From NCBI GenBank assembly GCA_963969595.1, contig OZ018416.1:11176065-11240064 (forward strand): DNA of 64,000 bases. The letters are read 5' to 3'. A program made the translations under genes and the position numbers. The stretch is from Neckera pumila (lineage: Eukaryota > Streptophyta > Bryopsida > Hypnales > Neckeraceae). Below are positions 11,601 to 22,439 of the stretch, one piece after another (position 1 is the stretch's first letter; every line of letters begins with the position of its first letter). Under the pieces are notes generated by a model that did no database searches, was not told where the DNA came from, and saw only the letters and a program-made list of their open reading frames with translations.

Positions 11601-11819
11601 TTTATTTTTACTTTTTTTTATGTGCCTTTTGCAATGAATTTCCGTTTCATCTGTTCAGAAAAGAACAAGAAAAACATGTTCCATTTTCTGATCATCGTTT
11701 CAGGAATGGCAGCCACGGAGCAGAGATGGCACTAACTTACTACAACTTCAGTGTTCGTAACTTCACTTCAGTTTCTGCAGAGGTTGAGCAGTTCTCACAA
11801 ACTCCATAAGAATGGGAAG

Positions 11820-12075
11820 TCAACATTTTCTTAATGGACGGTCAAAGGGGGCAGACCTAGTCCGGACTCACGTGCCAAATCCATCCTGTCGCACCGGCCC
11901 TACCCCTAGACCCCCGCCTGTACTCGTGTACCCGTGTACTGTATCGTAGGACGCAGTGTATCTTGCAGATGTATGTACTTATTGTGCTGTACTGTATTGT
12001 ATAGGACTGTCAGTCTGCTGCTGGCCCTCCTAATGGCTAATGCCCTCGGTCCAGTGTAATTACCCTTCATTTTCA
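11820..12075. other. GC-richer island, probable host sequence
   Basis: This stretch contains many TGTA/GTAC words and CCGGCC, CCGCC and CGTAGG segments unlike the transposons on either side. No ORF of useful length covers it. It could be a 3' untranslated or gene-proximal remnant. It ends where the (AAAC)n-tailed repeat begins. Confidence 0.3.
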
Positions 12076-12112
12076 TGAGTGAACCAGAGTGTCCTGTGCC
12101 GTTGCCATAGTC

Positions 12113-12320
12113 AAAATAAAAGTAAAAGTAATTTTCTAATTATTTTGATTCATGAAAACTTCAAAATTCAATAACTTTCACACCGTAGGTCCAAACGTCA
12201 CGAAACAAGCCCATGTACCCCTCCTTGTCGAGAGCTTTCCGATGGTACCAAGCACACGGCTGGGGGACACATGGTCTGGGAGATCTCAACGTAAGAAACA
12301 AATAAAACAAACAAACAGCC
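12113..12320 (+). mobile_element. Retroposon-like repeat with (AAAC)n tail, copy 1
   Basis: It begins at CAAAATAAAAGTAAAAGTAA and includes AATAACTTTCACACC, GTCCAAACGTCACGAAAC and GAGAGCTTTCCGATGGTACC. It ends in a short AAACAAAT/AAACAAAC tail at 12294-12317. The second copy at 45.2-45.6 kb is inverted and has a much longer tail. A short body with a simple-sequence 3' tail suggests target-primed retroposition (SINE or LINE fragment). I see no convincing tRNA-type A and B boxes. The left part of the body carries the same ATAACTTT module as family T. Confidence 0.6.
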
Positions 12321-12328
12321 TGTCTTAC

Positions 12329-13235
12329 CCCCTAAAGGCCCAAGGCATTTTCTGGCTCCAAAACCACTGAAAAATTGCCAGTTTTGCTGCAATCATTCAA
12401 GAAACAATTTATTTTTCAAGAATCCAATCGTAGGATCTTGTACTTCACTTGTCTTAGATCATGTGATAAAAATTTCATGAAGTTTGACTGTACATATTGG
12501 AAGATATTAGCATTTGAAGTTGGGAAAAGAAGTTTTCTTGAACTGTGGCCTACAATTTCAGATGACTTTGACGGCCATTTGTGGAATTTTTTTGCACTAC
12601 ACACCATAGAGTTAAAAAAATTTATATTGAACATTTGAGTTGAGAGTCAGGGAATTTTTTTTCAGATTGTCAAAACTTGATTTTCACATATAAATGAATT
12701 GTAAAGTCGAAGTAGGTCCAAAATTGAACAAAACACTAAATCACTGATAGCTCTTAGGTGGAATTAAAACACCATAATTCCAATGGTGGGATTGTTCTTG
12801 CAAACAAATTTACCTTGTCAAAAAAAAAACTGAAAAAATTTGAAAATTGCATTCAAAAATGAACTCTATAAGGTTTTGTTTTTTAAAGATGCTTAGATTG
12901 CCTGAAAAACAAGATTGTCCACAACTTTTTTGTTTTGAATCCAAATAGAATGAATCAAAGCTTCAAATGTAGACAAAAACGTGATCTTTGAGAATTTTTT
13001 TTTTTAAAATTCAATTTTTTGAAGGTTTTTTTTCTGCCCGGCGACCTGCTTTTAAGACTCCAGATGGCATAACTTTTGCTCTTGGGCACCGATTGAAAAA
13101 AATTTATTTTTTTAGAAAGCTAATGTGATTCTCTATTTTCAAAAAAAGTTTCAAACAATCAAGCCAAAATTTCAGGTCACACAAGCTTGCCTGAAAACCC
13201 AAGTGTCCCCCAAGGGGACTTTGGGCCTTTAGAGG
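12329..13235 (+). mobile_element. Family T element, alpha subfamily
   Basis: A copy of 907 bp lying directly after the tail of the (AAAC)n repeat. The left flank is TTAC (one change from TTAA) and the right flank is TTAA (13236-13239). Alpha hallmarks are GGCATTTTCTGGCTCCAAAA at End A, the block GACGGCCATTTGTGG, and GTGTCCCCCAAGGGGAC at End B. The 72- and 87-codon ORFs on opposite strands at 12375-12638 are accidental: they recur in every alpha copy with different breaks. Confidence 0.8.
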
Positions 13236-13239
13236 TTAA

Positions 13240-15628
13240 AGATATGGATGGATGGATTCCCTACAAATTTTCAAGCGTTTTGTAGTTTGAGCTGTGTGTA
13301 AATAATATTTCTTCCATCTTAAAATGATCTTGCGGTTGCATAAAATGTTAGGAACGTAGGTTGAAAATAACGTTATTTTAACCCATTGCTAGCGGTAAGT
13401 AGAGTTCAATACTTCATGCACTCCTATCGTCATATAACTTTGAATTTTGGAGCCCTTTTCAATGTGTATTAAGCTTACTGCTATTAAATTAAGGGGAACC
13501 GGAATATCATTTTGGGAGAGAGGAAGTATCAATTTTGGGGTCAAAAGTGAAGGTGAAGGTGGTTGAAAGGATGAAAAATAAAATTGAATGAAAACATGGC
13601 AACTTCAAATTGGTTTTTTGCCTTTGCATGAAGTAATTCATGATCCTTGGATTTTATAGTAAGACAACCAAAATGGGTTTTCTTATCCCCTACAGGTTTG
13701 AAGTCTTTGAATGTTTTTTTTTAAGGATTTCGGACACATTTCTATGATGTCAAACTTTTTTTGTAAGTTTTGTAATTTTTTGGGGAGGTAAGGGAATGTC
13801 AAAGCTATATAAGAATTTCATTTTTTTTAAATTTCATTTGGTGACTTGGAGAATTATTTTCCCTCCTAAGTATAAAATGCTCGACTTTGGGCAACAAAAT
13901 ATTGTTTTATTTTCCATTGAATAAATTTTTGTCTATGGGGACAATTTCAATTCTTTTTGGAAGAGCAATGTGAAACTTATTAAGGGCTTTGTTTCACAAG
14001 CAATCATGGCATTTCTTTGAAAAAAATAACATTTGGGATTGTTTTTGAACTCTGTTTTTTATAATTTTTCAAAAATGAGGTTCACGAGGTTTAAATTGCT
14101 TTCTATTACGGTCCCCCCATCACAATTGACATATTTTTATCCTATTACTAGAAGTTGGCGCTTGCTATGCTACGTATTCATCATTAGAATTTTATTAGAG
14201 TTTTTATATACTAGATAAAATGCAGAACAAAAATTTCAATAAATCTTCAAATAAAAATTACTAAAATCTCTGTATAATTTTGTTTATAAGTAAGCATATA
14301 TTGAAATGTATAATAGAAATTTATTAAATGATGAATGAATATATGCAATGGTGAATACTATAAAAGATACACATTTATTGTAATGCATTCAAAAGTTGAC
14401 TCAATTGTTACAAACAATGGCAACCCAAAAACTTGGTGAATTGAAAAGAAAAACTTGTAAATTTCAAAAACTTCATGAACAACTTAATTGTTGTGAAATC
14501 CAAAATCGCTTCAATTGCATAAATTTCTCAAAACATTTGGTAGTAGCAATAGAATTTTAAAATCATAAAAGCTGTTAAAGTGATATTACAGAGGTGATTG
14601 CGAACTACTACTCTATTTCTGTAATATAATGTTGTATGAAAATATTATTTTTATATATGCATGATTGAAAATATTTTTACAAAATATTAAAATTAATTAT
14701 TTCAAAGATTAATGATATTGAAATCATTATCATGCATTCTATTCAAATATATCAAAGTTTTACTGATATGTGATACAATGAATGCGTAGCATAGGAAGCA
14801 TGAGCCCCTATTATTAATGGTAGCATTTGTGATATTACAGAGGGAGTTATGATTTTAGTAGTATGATAGTACTACAAAAGACTGTTTATTTTTTCCTACT
14901 AGTCTGTACCTCGACAATTTGATCAAGAATTAAAGTTCTGACAGTTTTTTGGAGGAATTTATTTTCTAGACTCTCAATTCAATTCTTTTACATGATTTCT
15001 TTAATAAATAAATAAATAAAGCTAAGAAGACTCAAAGTGTCATGACCAAGTATGGTAAAGTGGACAAAAACATTATTTATTGGTCCAAAATGACCTTAAA
15101 CTACCCTAGGTGATGGTCAAGTGATAGGAACTTCCGATGGAGTTGATGAGGTTCTCGAATCAATTCTTGATGTTGACATTGCTCACAAAGGGGCTCTTTG
15201 TGCTGCTGCACGAGGAGTTGTTTGTCCCTCCACTTGTTCCTGATGGGGATACCCAAGGTGTGTAGTTACCAAGCTTTGCGCCAGATTGCCTTGGTTGTAT
15301 CATGTTAGTCCAACGGCGGCCCTTGAAGGCCATATACTTCAAAAAAAAACAAAAAAAACTCTATATTATTTTAACAACTAATGTTAAGATTGCGACTTAC
15401 TAGTTCAAAGTTTAAAGAAAATTAATACATTCATATACTAGTTTAGTGCAAAATCAAACGGTTGAACCATTGAATATGGGAAAAAAAGGTTTTAAAATCT
15501 TTTTCTCTTAGCTCTAGAGAAGGTAATTTTAGAGTGATTTTTGGTGAAACAAAATCATAGAAGTTTACAAACTATAGTGACTTTCAGACTTCAAAATAGA
15601 CAATTGGTTTATTCACTCATTTTGTAAA
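13240..15628. other. Long AT-rich intergenic stretch
   Basis: No ORF above 61 codons has support and no terminal repeats were recognised. The segment near 14200-14800 is extremely AT-rich. Two GATATTACAGAGG words (near 14581 and 14832) may be a weak duplication. Confidence 0.35.
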
Positions 15629-15629
15629 C

Positions 15630-16289
15630 CCTTAAGGACCAATTGTCTATTGAACAGATTATTTGAAACTTAGGTAGGGTCATATGAAGTAAAATTTTAA
15701 TGGACGTTCTCAAAATTGACACAAGAGGAGAACATTCACCTGTTTCATAGAAATTAAAAAAATTCCAATCACATGCCTAGGTCAAATTTTTTGATGCCCT
15801 CAAAAAATTGGGGCGTCTTTGGAGCATCTCTTGCTAAAACCCTTAAAATAATGACTAGTGTATTGCAAATCACTTAACCTTCTTGCATTGCAGGGTGATT
15901 TTCAAATAAGCTACATTCTGTATTTACTTCGAAATTTTTTCAAGAATGTATCGAACAATATTTTCATGAATGTATCTAATAATATTTTGAACTCAATGGT
16001 AGAGAAACGCAAATTCATCAAGAATAAAAATTTTACTCCAAGAAGGCTCAAAGTCTTCGCTGAGCCCATTTTGCAAGAATGAAAAAAAGTTTTTTTCTCA
16101 CTTTAAACGTAATAATCTTTCAATCCACATGGTCAAATGGTCTGAAATTTTCCCCTACACATTTCTATAGTTGTCTATTATACTTTGTACACTTAAGTAT
16201 TAAGAAAAATTATTTTCAATTTTGGACAATGCACTAAAAATGGCAATTCTTGACAATTTTTCTTAATAAACAGTCCTAGTCCTTTGGGG
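15630..16289 (-). mobile_element. Old diverged family T copy
   Basis: The left end ACCCTTAAGGACCAATTGTC resembles End B. The right part (ATGGCAATTC, then CCTAGTCCTTTGGGGGG) resembles End A inverted and is followed by TAA. In between, only scattered words match, for example CACTTTAAACG and the block near 16110-16140. The length is about 660 bp, so it has lost interior sequence. It is older than the other copies. Confidence 0.45.
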
Positions 16290-16773
16290 GGTAATTTTGT
16301 CTTACTCTTTATTTATTTATTTTTATTATAAATCTCAATATTTTACTTGCACATTTGCTTGTAAAAAGCTTACCATATCATTTGTAAAAATGTTTTTTTT
16401 ATTGATATTGGTGTTTTATTTTCAAGGATAATTTGTTATTATTTGAAATACCTTGGACTCTATCTTGGCCACATCTATCAAAGAGGACCAACATGCAAGT
16501 TGGAGGTTATAGGGATAGTCATTGCTCAATGTGCACGTTGGTTTTGTAGATGTTGCTAATGGCTTATAATTCCTTATGTCTTATGAAGCATCTTGAAAAA
16601 ACTTATTTGTCACTTGAGTGTTTAAAATTGCATAACATTCTTGAATGGGATGGCATTGGCCTCCTTTCTACAATAGTATCTTGAATAGTATACATAAAAT
16701 CCATCTAGTTGTGGCTCTCTAGTCCAATATTCTCCTACAATGATAGTTTTTCAATAAAGACAATCCATCTAGT

Positions 16774-17770
16774 TACTACAAGAAAAGGGGCCCCTAATTA
16801 ACACAGGATTAAGTGGTTTCTTTTGGTTGTGAAAAAAATGGAATTTTGTGTGTTGATCCGGCCAATGCATTTCTTGACAAAATAGAAATCAACACAATTG
16901 TGTTGATTTTGACCCTGCTTAGTTGATTCGGCAATCCGTTGAACATCCCAAAAGTAGAATTTCACACTTCATTTTGGCATAGTAGAATAACGTTTCTAAA
17001 AAAACTTTGAACCAAAAAAAGGTGGGAAATCAAGTCAAATTCAACTCTAAATCCATTTGAGACATTTTAAGCCTTGAATAAAAAATAATGGACAAATTTC
17101 AGAGAAGAGTTTGAAGGGACATTTTCTTTGACAATTTCAAACTTCCTCTCTGAAATTTGTCCATAAATTTTGATTAGAGGCTTAAAATGTCAAATAGATT
17201 CCTAAAGATGAAAGTTGGCTTGATTTTCCACCTTTTCTTAGTTTAAAGTTTAAAAAATAAATTATTCTACTATGCCAAAATGAGGTCTAAAATTCTAGTT
17301 TTACCACAAATCCTACTTTTGCACTTCACTATGAGCCTACAAATCCCAATTTACTTATTCCATGTGGTTTGTTCTACTTCTTATTCTCCACTTGTATAAA
17401 AAGCTTGTCTTTTCATCTCTACTAACACTACAGTAAGTGACACTTGAAGTTCAATATCTAGATATATTGAATTGCTTTGAATATAGTGTTGAATTTTTTG
17501 AAATTAAATTTTATATTCCTATCCATATGGTAGGTTTGCTGATGTGGGAGCCTTGACCACGATGGCAGATCTGGCTTATGTGGCAAATTTTGCCTATATG
17601 GCAGTCAATGTGGAATAATAATTTTTTTTTTTGAATTTGACCAAATCCAAAAATAAAATCAACATAAACCTGTTGATTATTGTCCAAATCAAAGTGTCCT
17701 ATCAATTGTCCAAATCAACATATCTTTTTTGGTTTTCCTATTGATTTGGACACTGGATTTTCTTGTAGTG
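16774..17770. mobile_element. CACTA (En/Spm-type) element with nested foldback
   Basis: The left end is TACTACAAGAAAA (one change from CACTACAAGAAAA) and the right end is TTTTCTTGTAGTG. A 3-bp duplication AGT flanks it at 16771-16773 and 17771-17773. These are diagnostic CACTA features. Sub-terminal DNA repeats the TTGTCCAAATCAA / GTGTTGATTT theme, as expected for transposase-binding repeats. There is no transposase gene; at 997 bp it is non-autonomous. The centre (about 16960-17400) holds a foldback related to the one at 24.2 kb. Confidence 0.85.
16960..17400. mobile_element. Foldback element inside the CACTA element
   Basis: CATTTTGGCATAGTAGAATAA at 16972 pairs with TTATTCTACTATGCCAAAAT near 17262-17281. 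The arms continue inward through matching blocks to a centre near 17125. Beyond the right arm, CCATGTGGTTTGTTCTACTT (17360) matches the outer part of the 24.2-kb element, but the left outer arm is missing. Either this element inserted into the CACTA copy, or the CACTA element captured it. Confidence 0.65.
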
Positions 17771-17964
17771 AGTTGTAGCCTTTCAATCTTATATTATTCT
17801 ACAAACATTTATATTTTACATTTGGCAAATTGGCAATAATCAAGGGAACATTCATTAAGAATATAAAGCCAAAATGTCTTGAATTTCCTCTGTTGTATCA
17901 TTCATATCATCATGTGTGAAGGATCTATTAACAAATAAAATTCACTTTCTTTCACTAATTGGTA

Positions 17965-18527
17965 ACAACTCTATGTTCTTTCAAGCCTATAAACTATAAA
18001 TGCAATAGATTGTAATAACCAATCTAATCCAATATGTTAACAATTTAAATCCATTTGTTTTTCTTCCACCAACTTCAATTGGTTCCATCTCATTTCCTTT
18101 CAAGAGCCCCTATAAACTATGAATACAATAGATCACAATAACTCCAGTCCAATCCACACATGTTAATAAAATGCATTGCTTTCATTATTCTAATTTAAAT
18201 TGCCTCCATATTCATTATTTTCAAGCACCTTTGTGATCTATTAATATTGTAGAGTTATGTACAACAACCAATCTAATCCCTACATGTTAGCTAGTGAAAC
18301 CCATTTGTCTTCATTTCACCAATCTATGTTGGTCCTTTTAAGCATCCCTACAAAGTAGGAATATCATAGAATATAACAATCAATTTAATACACACATGTT
18401 AACAAAGAGAACCCACTTGCTTTTATTTTACCATCAGATTGGCTCCATCTTCATTCTTTTTAAATATCAGCCCTATAAACTTCAAATATACTAGGTTGCA
18501 ACAACCAATCAAATCCTCACATGTTTT
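17965..18527. repeat. Tandem repeat, about 110-130-bp period, 5 diverged copies
   Basis: Units share CTATAAACTATGAATACAAT, CAACCAATCTAATCC, CACATGTTAACAAA and TTGGTTCCATCTCATT-type blocks. The ACATGTTA words fall near 18032, 18160, 18281, 18394 and 18517. No reading frame runs through the units. The divergence suggests an old array. Confidence 0.65.
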
Positions 18528-18889
18528 CCCTATACAACCTAGAACCCTAAATTGAGTCTCATTCTTTTTTGGCATTTATGAGTAGGTTAGGCCTAGAATT
18601 TGTTGGATTCAATATTCTCTAATTTTTCTTGGACCAATGCCTCTAGCATATTTCATTAATTATCATAGTTCAAGTTTTGTCTACATCTAAATTACATGTT
18701 TTCATAATACGGCTAATCAATGAATCTTTATCTTCAAGGGATTAACAACAAAAATTCATCTTGTTTCTATTCAAGAATTTAGGTGAGAAAATTAATATTC
18801 TTGTTTGTTTCAATGAAAATAATAACACCTAATTTTAAAACCATCCGCTAAAGGATTTTGCATTTAAATATACAACCTCTATTCCTTAC

Positions 18890-19290
18890 AAGTGTTCATT
18901 ATCTAGCACTATTTTCTTCCTTTAACTTAAAAAGGAGCCAAATCTATAAGAAGGAATGTCATAACGTGACCCTGAATCCAGAAAAGAATGAAGTAAAGTG
19001 ACTAAGATCCCTCACTAGCTGAAGGAATGTTGTGAGGTGACTCTCTAGCTGACATTGTAGATATTTAACGACGTTCACCATCCAATTCTATCTTCTCCCT
19101 TTAATTTGAAAAAAGAGCCAAGTATCACTCATAGAAGGAATGTTGTGAGGTTACAATTTATCTGACATTGTGGATATTTAACAGCATTTACCATCCAGTT
19201 CTATCTTTTCCCTTTTAACTTGAGAAAATAGCCAAATATCCAGAAAGGAATGTTATGAGTTGACCAACACACCTTGACTCACACTATAGA
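18890..19290. repeat. Tandem repeat, about 114-bp period, 3 or more copies
   Basis: Recurring blocks are GAAGGAATGTTGTGAGGT (near 18950, 19020, 19135, 19243), GACATTGTAGATATTTAAC (19049, 19167) and CACCATCCAATTCTATCTTC (19076, 19190). The array lies shortly after the 18-kb array but has an unrelated unit. Confidence 0.6.
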
Positions 19291-19421
19291 TAATTTCCTT
19301 GTTTTGAGTTAATATTCTTGAATCTTCTACAATAGTTTAAAGATCAATTGCCATGATTAAACAATGTTATATCATGAGACTCTTGGATTGATAATGACTA
19401 CACCTATATTAAGATACTTAA

Positions 19422-20636
19422 ACCCCTAAAGGACCATTGTCCTTTTGGGGGACAAATGAGATTTTGGGCAAGTACCTACCGGCTGAATTTATGTCATGAT
19501 TTTTTGAAACCTTTTTTGAAGATAGAAAACTTGATAAGCTTTGTGGGAATATAATTATTTTTTCAATCTATGCTTGGGAACAAAAGTTATGCCCAAGTAA
19601 GCTCCAAATAGGGGAGAGGAGGCAATAAAAAATATTTGCAAAAATCTCAAGGTTTTTTTTCAACTTTTTCTTACCATAGATTATTATTTTGTCTATCTAG
19701 AAAGCTTTGATTCATTCCATTTGGATTCGTTATGAAAAAATTATGGACAATCTTATTTTGGGGCACTTAGAGCATTTTCCTGAAAAAAATAACTTGTAGG
19801 ATTCATTTATGAATGCAATGTTTACTGTTTTTCCAAAAAAAAGTTTGATCTGGTTTCGTTTTTTGCTAGAACAATCTTACCATTGGAATTTGTGCATTTT
19901 CATTCCATATAAAAGACATTAATATTTTAGATTTTCCTTCTATCTTATACCTACTTCTACTCATTAGAAGAGATTTGAGGCATTGGAGGGCCGTTTCAGG
20001 TCCATTCTCCAATCTAGCTAGATTTGTGAACAGTTGGTACGGGTTGTCATAAAAAAAAAATCAAAAATTCAAAAAAAGAAATTCAAAAAATTCTCTTCCA
20101 AATATCATTTCAGGGCAAAAATTTATTTACTTATTTGTTTTTTATTTTTTCAAAAATAACGTGGCATTCTCTCGACCACATCAGCCAGCAGCTTTCCTGT
20201 GTGGGAACGCTGCAGGAACGCAAGATAACTTGCGGGCTCTTGGAGGCCTCAAATCTCTTCTAATGTAACAATTTTTTAAATAATGAAAATTAAATTTTTT
20301 TGAAGTTTTTTTTTGCTAGACTCTCAACCTAATTCTCCAATATAAAGATTTTAAGCTCAAAACTTTGTAATGCAGAAATTTAAAGTTAAAAAATCTAGTC
20401 CCACAATGTGATGAAAAACTTGTTTTTTTCACTTTAAAGGCAGATATCTTGCAATCTAGGGTTCAAAAATTCTGAATTTTTTTGGCACATTCTCATACTA
20501 ATCAAATATAAGATCCTATAATTTGATGTGCAAAAGATAAAAATTAAAAAAAAATTTATTCTTTGCTATAGAAATGGCAGTTTTGAATGTGTTTTTTGCT
20601 AAAAAAAGGCCTTGAGCTTTTAGGGTTTGAAAATTC
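19422..20636 (-). mobile_element. Family T element, beta subfamily, with an insertion
   Basis: TTAA (19418-19421) leads into End B: AGGACCATTGTCC, GGGGGACAAATG and the TACCTACCGGCTG block. End A at the right is decayed (GGCCTTGAGCTTTTAGGG, no TTAA). Without the 303-bp nested element at 19962-20264 it would be about 910 bp, the family norm. The split point falls inside the ACTTCTACT/AACAATTTTTTAA segment seen intact in other beta copies. Confidence 0.8.
19962..20264. mobile_element. Nested 303-bp MITE with GATTTGAGGC inverted ends
   Basis: TTAGAAGAGATTTGAGGC at the left is the perfect inverse of GCCTCAAATCTCTTCTAA at the right. It interrupts a family T copy whose uninterrupted sequence is known from sister copies, so both boundaries are well placed. 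The interior has GC-richer ends and an AT-rich middle, with no ORF. The target duplication looks very short (2-3 bp) and cannot be fixed by eye, so the superfamily is undecided. Confidence 0.75.
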
Positions 20637-21555
20637 ATAGAATAGAGTTAATTGTAATGATGTCTTGAGTTGCACAAGAGGAGTGAACATGTAACCTCTT
20701 TTATATTATTGATTAACTACAAAAGAATATGATTTTCTAAAAGACGGATTGTCAAACTTTGCCTTGGATAATAAAGAATTGACCTGCTCTTTTTCTGCCG
20801 TAGGTGACGCCGAATGACGCTTGTGGCTATTGGTGTAGCCATGACGCATATTAAAACTGGGCACCAAATGCAAATGGAGCCTAGTTTTGGTACTTGATGG
20901 AGTTTCATGCTATGTTTATTTTATCCTAAATTTTTTTTAAATTCTCTACAATTTTCATTGAAAGTTGCATGATATTACTAACCCTTGAAAGCATTTGCAT
21001 TGGCACTTGCCAAACTTGGACTCAACTAAAAATAATGTGGCTGGAGTAGTGGGAGAGCCCCCTTGTACACACATCAATTCATATTTTATGTGGGCTCTTC
21101 AACAATGCACAGTAGGCACCAAGTTTAAGGCTTTGTTCATTTCTTTTGAGCGTTTGAGTTTCAATTGGTTATTCTTTTGCAAAAAAAGCTTATTCTTGGA
21201 CTAGAATGTGATGGTAGTGTGTAGTCGGAGAGAAGGTGGTTATTGTTGGGGCTCAAAGGATGTTCAAGCTTATGGCTTTGGATGTGACCTAAATGCAACA
21301 AGTGCCTTCTATAGAGAATAAATAAGGACGTGGTGGAGGTGCATCTCCGAGGGCGGTGACAAAAGGAAAAAAAATTATTGAGGAGGAGGAACACCTCAAG
21401 CATATTGGTGGATTTGTAAGATCCTATTCAAGGGCCAAGGTTGTCACCAACAGGGGGGACCTCCGTAATATAAAAATCAACCTAGACTAACAATACTCAG
21501 GCATCATCTAGCTCATGGGCCAGATCTAGAACTTGGACTTTGATGGAAATGGCGC
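20637..21555. other. Sequence between a family T copy and a LINE remnant
   Basis: AT-rich, with short ORFs (63-80 codons) in conflicting frames. Parts after about 21200 may be eroded LINE sequence upstream of the recognisable domain, but I cannot align them to reverse transcriptase. Confidence 0.3.
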
Positions 21556-21559
21556 ACAA

Positions 21560-22400
21560 AGACAAATCAACAACGTGAATTTTTCTACTACTCTACTCAC
21601 TTAGGTGATTCAACTGTCCTCAACAGGAAGGCCAACTGCTCAAGACTATAGATCAAGTTGAACCAGCTTAGTCTCACGAAGCAGGAACCAAAGAAAGCTG
21701 TGAAGATTATTTGGAACAAGCATTGACCCTCGAAACTCCAATTCTTCCTTTGGCTAACAAATTATGGTAGCCTCCCCACCGCAAGTTGGTGCTAAATGAT
21801 GGGATTCTCGGCCCATTGCAAATCTTGTCAACTTGACATTTGTGAAACTACAGAGCATTTGTTTATCTCTTACAGGGTTTGCGAAGAGAGTCTGGAACCG
21901 ATTCAAAGACATCCACAAATCACTAGGACAAAAGGAACTTCCTTTATAGAAAGAGAAATTTACAAGTATTCCACCCGGGTCTCATGACCAACAAGGCACT
22001 TACCAACTTGCAAACTTTATAATGAACATTGCTAGTGATACGTTCAAATTTGCCATTCTTTGGTGATTATAGTGCGCTAGATTCAAGCTTGTTTTCGAAG
22101 GTGAGGAGATTTATATCTCCCAAATTTGTTCCCTTGCTTGGCGTTATATTTTTCTTGCAAACATGAATTACATTTTCTCTTTCCTTCACCAATGTAGTGA
22201 GGATAGGCAAAATACCATCAGCCAAGAGTATATTAACACTTGGTGTAAAAGTGATGTTTATTGCTTTGGTAGTCTCCATCACCTTAGATGGCACTTATCT
22301 CTCAGCTTCCCCCTGGGGCTCATTTGTCCGCATGAGCCGGACTAGTTGTACTATCTTTGCTTTTTTAATGGTAACCGTCCTTTTAAAAAAAAATCCATTC
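21560..22400 (+). pseudogene. LINE retrotransposon 3' part with zf-RVT domain, broken
   Basis: Translation across several stops and frameshifts gives the C-terminal region of a plant-type non-LTR retrotransposon polyprotein. The order is KKAVKIIWNK, PSKLQFFLWL, GSLPTASWC, the cysteine/histidine cluster CKSCQ with ETTEHLFISY, and then AKRVWNRFKDIHKSL one frame over. This is the zf-RVT pattern (a W-P-K-FFLW core, a CxxC pair, then EHLF and VW) that follows the reverse transcriptase domain. Further on, LVFEGEEIYLPQICSLAWRY, and RWHLSLSFPLGL near 22290, continue the protein tail. In-frame stops at about 21726 and 21795 show it is dead. The reverse transcriptase itself is not recognisable upstream. 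The tail motif recurs at 33.7 and 57.3 kb. Confidence 0.7.
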
Positions 22401-22439
22401 AAGGTAATCAATAAATGGATGGCACATTTTTGAGGTAGG

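Noticed and set aside
12375..12638. Recurrent opposed ORFs of 72-93 codons in alpha copies (12.4, 31.7, 35.3, 42.8 kb)
   Set aside because: They overlap on opposite strands and break at different places in each copy. They show no bias toward synonymous change visible by eye, so they look like by-products of repeat sequence.
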